From: an uncultured Lachnospiraceae bacterium
GTDB lineage: Bacteria > Bacillota > Clostridia > Lachnospirales > Lachnospiraceae
Reading direction: 5' to 3'
Assembly: GCA_930989745.1 (NCBI GenBank)
Contig: CAKNMY010000020.1
Span: forward strand, 1 to 32,777
DNA length: 32,777 nt
The notes beneath the pieces are model-generated. The model was not told the origin of the DNA. It saw nothing but the letters and a program-made list of their open reading frames with translations, and searched no databases. Shown one piece after another: positions 7,557-13,435 of this stretch. The first letter of the stretch is position 1; the number at the start of each line of letters is the position of its first letter. The position numbers and the translations under genes were made by a program.

Positions 7557-9212
7557 ATGTGTCAGGTAAGGATTCACGGAGAACTGCGTGAATACCCAGA
7601 GGGAACACCCTTCGGCGTGATTGCTCAGGAGTATCAGAGCCAGTACAAAGACCCGATCGTTCTGGTCATGGCGGACGGGAGACTTCGTGAGCTGCACAAG
7701 AAGCTGAAGAAGGAGCAGAAGATCACGTTTGTGACAACGGCGGACGAGATCGGACATAAGACGTATAAGCGCAGCATGTCGCTGCTGTTTCTGAAAGCCG
7801 TATACCATGTAGCAGGCCATGAGAATGTAAAAAAGGTTGTGCTGCATTTTACAGTTCATCAGGGTTTTTATTACACAATTCAGGGAAATGTCACCATTGA
7901 TGAGGAGTTTCTTTCCAAAGTGAAGGCGTATATGCGGGAACTCGTGGAACGGAAGATCCCGATTCGCAAGCGCAGTGTGACGACGAGAGAGGCGCGGGAC
8001 CTGTTCCGCCGCCATAAGATGTACGATAAGGAGAAGCTGTTCAGATTCCGCAGAGTCTCCAGGGTCAATATTTACAGCCTGGAGGAATTTGAAGACTATT
8101 TTTACGGCTTCATGGTATGGCATACGGGATATCTGAAGTATTTTGAGCTGTATCCGTACGACGAGGGTGTGGTCCTGCAGATGCCGACGGCGAAGGAGCC
8201 GACCGTGGTGCCGCCGTTTGAGCCGTCCCCCAAGATTTTCCGGGTTCAGCAGGAAGCGGAACGCTGGGCAGAGCGCATAGGCGCGGCCACGGTCGGGGAA
8301 CTCAACGAGAAGATCTCCGGAGGAAAGATCCGCAAAATGATCCTTGTCGGCGAAGCGCTGCAGGAGGAGCGGATCTCCAAGATTGCGGACCAGATCATCG
8401 CGTCCGGGAATGTGCGGTTCGTGATGATTGCGGGACCGTCCTCCTCCGGCAAGACGACATTTTCTCACCGGCTTTCCGTCCAGCTTGCCGCTCACGGCAT
8501 GCATCCGCATCCGATCGCGGTGGACAATTATTTTGTAAACCGGGAGGATACACCGCTGGATGAGTTTGGAAAGCGGAATTTCGAGTGCCTCGAAGCCGTG
8601 GACGTCAAAAAGTTCAACGAGGATATGACCGCTCTGCTGCGCGGGGAGCGTGTGGAGATCCCGCGGTTTAACTTTGTGGAAGGCAGACGGGAGTACAAGG
8701 GAGATTATCTTCAGATGGGTGATGGAGATATTCTGGTCATTGAGGGAATCCACTGCCTGAATGACGCGCTGAGCCATTCGCTTCCGCGGGAGAGCAAGTT
8801 TAAGATTTATATCAGCGCGCTGACGCAGCTGAATGTAGATGAACATAACCGGATCCCCACGACGGACGGAAGGCTGATCCGCCGGCTGGTGCGGGACAGC
8901 AGGACCAGAGGCTCCTCCGCGAAAGACACGATCGCGATGTGGGGCTCTGTGCGCAGGGGCGAGGAGCAGAATATCTTCCCGTATCAGGAAGAGGCGGATG
9001 TAATGTTTAATTCCGCGCTGCTCTACGAGCTGGCGGCGCTGAAAGTGTATGCGGAACCGCTGCTGTTCCAGATTGAGGAGGACGATCCCGAGTATTATGA
9101 GGCAAAGCGGCTGCTGAAGTTTCTCGATTATTTCCTCGCGATTCCCAGCGAGGACATTCCGAATAATTCCATTCTGCGAGAATTTATCGGGGGAAGCTGC
9201 TTTGACGTGTGA
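7557..9212 (+). CDS. Uridine kinase-like nucleoside kinase with TGS/ThrRS-like N terminus
   Basis: This 551-residue cytosolic protein joins an N-terminal TGS-type and threonyl-tRNA-synthetase editing-like region (residues 1 to about 210) to a P-loop kinase of the uridine kinase/phosphoribulokinase family. The Walker A motif is GPSSSGKT at 293-300, followed by the HPHPIAVDNYFVNR segment and a VIEGIHCLND motif typical of uridine kinases. This architecture is common in Clostridia and is usually annotated nucleoside kinase; the actual substrate has not been shown and I infer only phosphoryl transfer to a nucleoside-like acceptor. The ATG at 7557 has GAAGGAGGAG just upstream. It follows nif3 by 32 bases and precedes the RNase P RNA gene. 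Confidence 0.9.
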   Translation: MCQVRIHGELREYPEGTPFGVIAQEYQSQYKDPIVLVMADGRLRELHKKLKKEQKITFVTTADEIGHKTYKRSMSLLFLKAVYHVAGHENVKKVVLHFTVHQGFYYTIQGNVTIDEEFLSKVKAYMRELVERKIPIRKRSVTTREARDLFRRHKMYDKEKLFRFRRVSRVNIYSLEEFEDYFYGFMVWHTGYLKYFELYPYDEGVVLQMPTAKEPTVVPPFEPSPKIFRVQQEAERWAERIGAATVGELNEKISGGKIRKMILVGEALQEERISKIADQIIASGNVRFVMIAGPSSSGKTTFSHRLSVQLAAHGMHPHPIAVDNYFVNREDTPLDEFGKRNFECLEAVDVKKFNEDMTALLRGERVEIPRFNFVEGRREYKGDYLQMGDGDILVIEGIHCLNDALSHSLPRESKFKIYISALTQLNVDEHNRIPTTDGRLIRRLVRDSRTRGSSAKDTIAMWGSVRRGEEQNIFPYQEEADVMFNSALLYELAALKVYAEPLLFQIEEDDPEYYEAKRLLKFLDYFLAIPSEDIPNNSILREFIGGSCFDV

Positions 9213-9232
9213 GAAAAACAGAAAATCCCCGG

Positions 9233-9261
9233 TTGCCAAAGAAAGAAAAACATGGTAGAAT
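9233..9261 (+). promoter_or_regulatory. Promoter of the RNase P RNA gene
   Basis: TTGCCA (9233-9238) and TAGAAT (9256-9261) are separated by 17 bases, and the predicted start seven bases later coincides with the first base of the P1 helix of the RNA at 9268. CCCGGTT (9228-9234) and AACCGGG (9262-9268) form an inverted repeat flanking the promoter. Confidence 0.85.
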
Positions 9262-9267
9262 AACCGG

Positions 9268-9613
9268 GTAAGCAGAATATGTAATCGCGGCTGACAGAAC
9301 CGAAAGGGGTCAGGTGAGGAAAGTCCGGGCTTCACAGGGCAGGATACCGGATAACGTCCGGCGGAGGCGACTCCAGGGACAGTGCAACAGAAATATACCG
9401 CCAGGCAGCTGGTAAGGGTGGAAAGGCAGTGTAAGAGACTACCGCCCCGGTGGTGACAGCGGGGGCACATGTAAACCCTATCCGAAGCAAGACCGAACAG
9501 AAAACCATGTGGCTGCCCGTCACGTTTTCAGGTGGGTCGCTTGAGCCTGCCGGCAACGGCAGGACTAGATAGATGATTACACACGACATAACCCGGCTTA
9601 TCGTTCTGCTTAC
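9268..9613 (+). ncRNA. rnpB: RNase P RNA (catalytic subunit of ribonuclease P)
   Basis: The roughly 346-base RNA removes 5' leaders from pre-tRNAs. The terminal P1 helix is seen as GTAAGCAGAA (9268-9277) pairing with TTCTGCTTAC (9604-9613). Universal core blocks are present: the GAGGAAAGTCCGGGCT element near 9316-9331, a CAGTGCAACAGAAA segment near 9380, the AAACCCTATCCGAAGCAAGACC-type block near 9473-9495, and the 3' AGATAGATGATTAC and ACATAACCCGGCTTA segments. It has its own promoter upstream and terminator downstream. The overall layout looks like ancestral type A, but I did not fold it. Confidence 0.96.
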
Positions 9614-9628
9614 TACGAATGCATACAG

Positions 9629-9667
9629 AAGGCAGTTGCAGTCATGGACTGCAACGCCTTTTTTTTC
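9629..9667 (+). terminator. Rho-independent terminator of rnpB
   Basis: A 9-bp perfect stem, GTTGCAGTC (9635-9643) with GACTGCAAC (9647-9655), is extended by AAGGC/GCCTT across one bulged A and followed by an eight-base T-run (9659-9666). It ends two to three bases before the ribosome site of maf. Confidence 0.93.
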
Positions 9668-9679
9668 AGGAGGAAAATA

Positions 9680-10249
9680 ATGACGGAAAGACTGATACTG
9701 GCTTCGCAGTCTCCGAGAAGGAGAGAACTGTTAGAGCAGATTGGAATAGAATTTACCGTGCAGCCGAGCACGGTGGAGGAGAAGATTACGGAGACGGACC
9801 CGCGCAAAGTTGTGCAGGAGCTGGCACATCAGAAGGCGGAGGATGTCGCCGCTTCAGTCAGTGAGGGAACAGTGCTGGGCGCGGACACAATCGTGGTGCT
9901 GGACGGAAAGATCATGGGTAAGCCGAAAAGCAGGGAACACGCGGTTGAGATGCTGCAGAGCCTGCAGGGGCGTACGCACAGCGTATTTACGGGTGTTGCG
10001 CTGATCAGAAAAGGCGCGGGCAGCGAGCAGACCCTGCAGTTTGCCGAGGAGACCCAGGTGACCATGTACCTGATGTCCCGGGAAGAGATCGAAAACTATG
10101 TGGATACGAAGGAACCCATGGACAAGGCGGGTGCCTACGGGATTCAGGGCAGATGCGCGGCGTTTATCGAGAGGATCTCGGGCGACTACAATAATGTTGT
10201 CGGACTGCCGGTTGCGCGGATTTATCAGGAGCTGAAGAACTGGAAGTAA
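9680..10249 (+). CDS. maf: Maf-family nucleoside triphosphate pyrophosphatase
   Basis: The 189-residue Maf/HAM1-like protein is expected to hydrolyse dTTP, UTP or modified pyrimidine nucleotides to monophosphates, a house-cleaning role linked with septum control. Visible motifs are LASQSPRRRELL (8-19), the catalytic-type Asp69 in VLGADTIVV, the KPKS motif (81-84), the GRTHSVFTG segment (97-105) and the C-terminal DYNNVVGLPV. The start at 9680 is chosen because AGGAGG lies at 9669-9673 or so. An in-frame ATG at 9644 lies inside the rnpB terminator and would add residues that match no family member. Its neighbours downstream are close (15 bases), so a maf-fusion-AraC operon is likely. Confidence 0.95.
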   Translation: MTERLILASQSPRRRELLEQIGIEFTVQPSTVEEKITETDPRKVVQELAHQKAEDVAASVSEGTVLGADTIVVLDGKIMGKPKSREHAVEMLQSLQGRTHSVFTGVALIRKGAGSEQTLQFAEETQVTMYLMSREEIENYVDTKEPMDKAGAYGIQGRCAAFIERISGDYNNVVGLPVARIYQELKNWK

Positions 10250-10264
10250 AGGGGAGAAAATGAT

Positions 10265-11200
10265 ATGGAATATACGATCCGCCCGGTAAGGGCAGAGGAA
10301 CTGGAACAGGTGGCGGCGGTGGAGGCTGAGTGCTTTCCGGCCGCGGAGGCAGCGTCCAGAGAAGATTTTGAGAAGCGGCTTGAGACCTGCGCGGAGAGCT
10401 TTTTTGTCGCGGAGACGAAAAAGGGGGAGATCCTGGGCTTTGTCAACGGATGCTGCTCCAACGACAGTCATCTGGCGGATGTGCTCTACCACGACAGCAG
10501 CCTGCATGATCCGCAGGGCGCTTATCAGATGATCTTCGGCTTGAATGTAAGGCCCGCGTACCGCCGGCAGGGAATCGGGGAGGCTCTGATGCGCCATATG
10601 ATTGAGAGCGCCAGAAAACGCGGAAAGAAGGCGGTGGTTCTGACCTGCAAAGAACATATGGTGACCTTTTACTCCCGTCTGGGCTACCGCTTTTTCGGAC
10701 TTTCGGATTCCACGCACGGAGGAGCCTCCTGGTATCTGATGCGCTATGAATTTGACCGGGAGCCCATGTGGCTGGAGCACCGCGTCGCGTATTACGAGAC
10801 GGACCAGATGGGAATCGTGCACCACTCGAACTATATCCGCTGGTTTGAGGAAGCGCGCGTGGATCTGATGGAGAAGCTGGGGATGGGCTATGAGCAGATG
10901 GAAGCGGAGGGCATCATCAGTCCGGTGCTGGGAGTGCAGGCGTCCTACCGCTCGATGACGCGGTTCGGCGATACGGTGCTCGTATACCCCAGCGTGATTA
11001 AGTATAACGGCATCCGCCTGGAGATTTCTTACCGGGTGACGGACCGGGACAGCGGAGCGCTGCGCTGTGAGGGCGAGAGTCAGCACTGCTTCCTGAACGC
11101 CGACGGCAGGCCTGTCTCCCTGAAGCGGGCAAATCCCGGAGCGCATGAGATGTTCATGAAGCTTCTGGAAGAAAATACGAAAGAGAAGACGTCTTCATAA
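10265..11200 (+). CDS. GNAT acetyltransferase fused to a YbgC/FadM-type acyl-CoA thioesterase
   Basis: This 311-residue two-domain protein joins two CoA-handling folds. Residues 3-162 are a GNAT N-acetyltransferase with the acetyl-CoA loop RRQGIGEAL at 100-108 and a FYSRLGYRFFG motif near 135-144. Residues 170-302 are a hotdog-fold thioesterase of the 4-hydroxybenzoyl-CoA/YbgC class with YYETDQMGIVHHSNY at 176-190; Asp180 is the usual catalytic Asp. No linker longer than about ten residues separates the halves, and the reading frame is continuous, so this is a genuine fusion rather than a frameshift artefact. The substrates are unknown. It starts 15 bases after maf with GGGGAG as ribosome site and is followed 14 bases later by an AraC regulator. 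Confidence 0.9.
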   Translation: MEYTIRPVRAEELEQVAAVEAECFPAAEAASREDFEKRLETCAESFFVAETKKGEILGFVNGCCSNDSHLADVLYHDSSLHDPQGAYQMIFGLNVRPAYRRQGIGEALMRHMIESARKRGKKAVVLTCKEHMVTFYSRLGYRFFGLSDSTHGGASWYLMRYEFDREPMWLEHRVAYYETDQMGIVHHSNYIRWFEEARVDLMEKLGMGYEQMEAEGIISPVLGVQASYRSMTRFGDTVLVYPSVIKYNGIRLEISYRVTDRDSGALRCEGESQHCFLNADGRPVSLKRANPGAHEMFMKLLEENTKEKTSS

Positions 11201-11214
11201 AGGAGAGCGAAGAG

Positions 11215-12024
11215 ATGGAGAGAGACAATTTGACGGTGCACTTCTGCGGGCTGACCGGATGTGAGCCGGGAGAGCACTTTGGTCCGGGGATGCGGCCGCA
11301 CTATCTGCTGCACCTGGTGCTGGAGGGAAAGGGAATCCTGCAGAAGGGGGCGCAGATCTATCACCTTGAGCAGGGGGATATTTTTCTGACCCGCCCGGGC
11401 GAGATGGTGTATTATGAGGCGGACGAATATGAACCGTGGCAGTACGCCTGGACTGCTTTCGGCGGCGGAGACGCGGACGGGCAGATTGCGCAGACGGTGC
11501 TGGCGGATGAAAGCACGGTCCGCCCCGGCGGAGAGAAGGAGGAGAAGTTCCGGGAGCGGATCTGCCGCATGGCGAGAGATTTCCAGTCTCAGGACTATCA
11601 TCCCCAGGAGCTTTCCGGAGGGCTTTTGACACTTCTGGGTTCTCTGATGCGGGAAGACGCGGGTGCATATGAGAGCACAAAAGACGAATATCTGGATCGG
11701 GCAAAGCGGTATATCGAGGAAAACTATAATTACGACGTCCGGATATGGGATCTGTCGAAATACGTGGGGATTGACCGCAGCTATCTGTACCGGATCTTTA
11801 TGGAACGGGAGCATATGTCGCCGAAGCAGTATCTGACCGAGTGCAGGCTGCGCGTGGCAAAGCAGATGATGGAGAGCGGGAAGTATACGCTCACAGAGGC
11901 TGCGTATTCCAGTGGATTTGTGGATACGGAATCCATGGAGTACCACTTTAAGCAGTGCGAGAAGATGACGCCGGAGGAATATCTGTACCGGGTCAGGATG
12001 AAGAAATTAAAGAGCGGGGAATAA
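11215..12024 (+). CDS. AraC-family transcriptional regulator
   Basis: The protein of 269 residues has an N-terminal cupin-like ligand domain (residues about 15-80, including HYLLHLVLEGKG and GDIFLTRPGE) and a C-terminal AraC DNA-binding domain from about 165 to 265. Both helix-turn-helix units are visible: the first around IWDLSKYVGIDRSYLYRIF and the second around TLTEAAYSSGFVDTESMEYHFK, ending with the family MTPEEYLYR motif. The layout resembles carbohydrate-responsive AraC regulators of Firmicutes. The start is supported by AAGGAGAGCG. It closes the maf-fusion cluster and no obvious target gene lies next to it, so its regulon cannot be named. Confidence 0.93.
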   Translation: MERDNLTVHFCGLTGCEPGEHFGPGMRPHYLLHLVLEGKGILQKGAQIYHLEQGDIFLTRPGEMVYYEADEYEPWQYAWTAFGGGDADGQIAQTVLADESTVRPGGEKEEKFRERICRMARDFQSQDYHPQELSGGLLTLLGSLMREDAGAYESTKDEYLDRAKRYIEENYNYDVRIWDLSKYVGIDRSYLYRIFMEREHMSPKQYLTECRLRVAKQMMESGKYTLTEAAYSSGFVDTESMEYHFKQCEKMTPEEYLYRVRMKKLKSGE

Positions 12025-12096
12025 CGGGCAGGATAACAGGAAAGTTCGAATCCGGACTGAGAAGAAGCGGCAGACAGGAAAATATGGAGAGATTAG

Positions 12097-12123
12097 AGGG
12101 ATCGGCAACGGTCCCTTTAATTG
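12097..12123 (+). terminator. Probable terminator after the AraC regulator
   Basis: An 8-bp stem (AGGGATCG 12097-12104 with CGGTCCCT 12109-12116, one G-T pair) closes on a GCAA tetraloop. It is followed by a weak T-rich tail (TTAATTG), so termination may be partial. Confidence 0.55.
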
Positions 12124-12164
12124 TGCAGAAAAAGAGAGTCTGCAAAAACATGTAGTCTGATAAG

Positions 12165-12193
12165 TTGTTTAAAAATTATTGATCGTGTATAAT
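12165..12193 (+). promoter_or_regulatory. Promoter for a short leader transcript
   Basis: TTGTTT (12165-12170), 17 bases, then a perfect TATAAT (12188-12193). Transcription would start near 12200. The gene-free stretch 12025-12365 therefore holds a terminator, this promoter, a tiny candidate reading frame, a second hairpin and a second promoter. Confidence 0.7.
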
Positions 12194-12224
12194 CAAATTA
12201 TCAAAACACACAAGAGGGGGGGGA

Positions 12225-12248
12225 TTGACTAAATTTACCGTTGTATAA
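12225..12248 (+). CDS. Candidate 7-codon leader peptide
   Basis: An eight-G run (12216-12223) resembling a strong ribosome site is followed directly by TTG and six more sense codons (predicted MTKFTVV) before TAA. The spacing between the G-run and TTG is very short, so translation is uncertain. It lies between the 12165 promoter and the 12254 hairpin, the position expected of an attenuator leader. This is inference only. Confidence 0.25.
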   Translation: MTKFTVV

Positions 12249-12253
12249 AACAT

Positions 12254-12290
12254 CAAAGGAATGGCTGTTTACGCATCCCTTTGTTATTTT
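12254..12290 (+). terminator. Terminator-like hairpin in the leader region
   Basis: CAAAGGAATG (12254-12263) pairs with CATCCCTTTG (12274-12283) with one A-C mismatch, followed by TTATTTT. It would end a transcript of about 90 bases from the 12165 promoter, giving either a small RNA or an attenuated leader. Confidence 0.55.
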
Positions 12291-12317
12291 GCAGGGAAAT
12301 GTTAGTATAAATATAGA
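12289..12317 (+). promoter_or_regulatory. Possible proximal promoter of the exported membrane protein
   Basis: TTGCAG (12289-12294) and TATAGA (12312-12317) are 17 bases apart and would start transcription near 12324, about 42 bases before the ATG. The match is moderate. Confidence 0.4.
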
Positions 12318-12365
12318 TCATGCTATGGCAGCGTAATTGTACTATAATAAACGGGGGTGATAAGT

Positions 12366-13250
12366 ATGAGAAAGAAACTATGCGGTATTTTAGCGGGTGT
12401 TTTGTTGTGTACAGCGCAGTATCAAAATATCTCTGCAGAGACGTTTGATGATTGCGATGTATACAATTCTGGAGATTATGAGGATATATTGGAATATGAT
12501 GCATCATCAAAACGATTTCCGGTAGATTATACAAATGGTTCTGAAAAAGCATTACAGATGAAAAGAATAATTGATTATGACAATGCTCTAAAAGTATATC
12601 AAGGGTTTGAACTTTTCAGAGAGGAGAAGATGACAGAGGAAGAGCTGCAAAATGTTTTGGAGACAGCAGATTATATATGGGAAATTCCGATGTACCATGA
12701 AAATGGGACGGTAATAATAACCTATGGACGGCTTCCGGAATCTGAAAGTGGAGATAAGGTTAGACGGATTGGTATGCTATTTCTGCAGAATCACCGTAAT
12801 TATCGGGAGGAAGTAATACAAGCTTTGGAAGAGAATGGAATATCCATAGAAGATGTGGAGGTTTATTTTGTGGAGGATGTACCGGGCTACCGGCATATTC
12901 TGGCGCTGATAGCTCAGGATGGAAATATTACACATGCCATCCCCCTGTACACGGAGCTGTATCTGGAGGAGTCCCAGGGAATAAGTACAAAGGCTGCCCA
13001 GCCTGGGACTGTACTGGACTTTGACAAGGTGAATACGGATATGGTAAAAGCATTGCGGCAGGCAGCAGCTGAGAGTACAGATGAGATCCTTCTGGGTTCC
13101 GGCTCTGCAACTGCAGACGGAACAGAAATGCAACACACATGGTCAAAATATACGTTGATAGTTGCGGGTATTGCGGCGGCAGCAGTGCTTTTCGGGATAG
13201 GAATGGCGGTAAAAAACAAATTACACAATAATAAGCAGCGTGATTCATGA
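12366..13250 (+). CDS. Unrecognised exported single-pass membrane protein
   Basis: I do not recognise this 294-residue protein. Residues 1-25 look like a Sec signal peptide (MRKKLCGILAGVLLC then a polar SAE region). A mostly acidic, probably extracytoplasmic domain of about 235 residues follows, with predicted alternating helix and strand and no repeats or obvious catalytic motif. A transmembrane helix lies near 263-282 (LIVAGIAAAAVLFGIGMAV), and a short basic tail (KNKLHNNKQRDS) faces the cytosol, giving type I topology. The ATG at 12366 with GGGGGTG upstream is preferred to a GTG at 12357. Codon and base usage in the N-terminal half are more AT-rich than in neighbours, suggesting a separate origin. 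It has its own promoter region and no operon partner. Confidence 0.75.
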   Translation: MRKKLCGILAGVLLCTAQYQNISAETFDDCDVYNSGDYEDILEYDASSKRFPVDYTNGSEKALQMKRIIDYDNALKVYQGFELFREEKMTEEELQNVLETADYIWEIPMYHENGTVIITYGRLPESESGDKVRRIGMLFLQNHRNYREEVIQALEENGISIEDVEVYFVEDVPGYRHILALIAQDGNITHAIPLYTELYLEESQGISTKAAQPGTVLDFDKVNTDMVKALRQAAAESTDEILLGSGSATADGTEMQHTWSKYTLIVAGIAAAAVLFGIGMAVKNKLHNNKQRDS

Positions 13251-13326
13251 AACAATCCTGCAGCCAGTATGGCGGATTGACAAACGGTGACAAGGGGTTT
13301 TTGCACCCCGAAATAAGGAAACAGAA

Positions 13327-13397
13327 AAGGATGAGACAGCCCAGAGGGAATCCGCGGCCTGTGAAAAGCCAGGATTATACAGGATTGTCTCATCCTT
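13327..13397. terminator. Long hairpin between convergent genes, probable terminator
   Basis: AAGGATGAGACA (13327-13338) pairs perfectly with TGTCTCATCCTT (13386-13397). The 47-base interior has a smaller CCTGT/ACAGG stem. On the - strand the stem is followed by TTTTCTG, so it more likely ends the amylosucrase transcript; on the + strand the T-run is poor. Confidence 0.5.
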
Positions 13398-13435
13398 ATG
13401 CGTCAGGGCTAAAAACCGGCATTAATTAAAGCGGA

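Noticed and set aside
7521-9470. 649-codon open frame on the - strand
   Set aside because: It is the mirror of the uridine-kinase-like gene and part of rnpB; the protein is low in recognisable motifs and rich in Arg, His and Leu, as expected of a shadow frame, and the + strand gene has clear family motifs and a ribosome site.
9854-11146. 430-codon open frame on the - strand
   Set aside because: It lies opposite maf and the fusion gene, both of which have conserved motifs on the + strand.
11955-12155. 66-codon + strand frame overlapping the end of the AraC gene
   Set aside because: It overlaps the AraC coding region out of frame, has no ribosome site, runs through the predicted terminator, and has a composition typical of chance frames.
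12343-12348. Perfect TATAAT just before the membrane protein gene
   Set aside because: Initiation would fall inside or next to the ribosome site, leaving almost no leader, and no -35 lies at the right spacing; an upstream promoter is more plausible.
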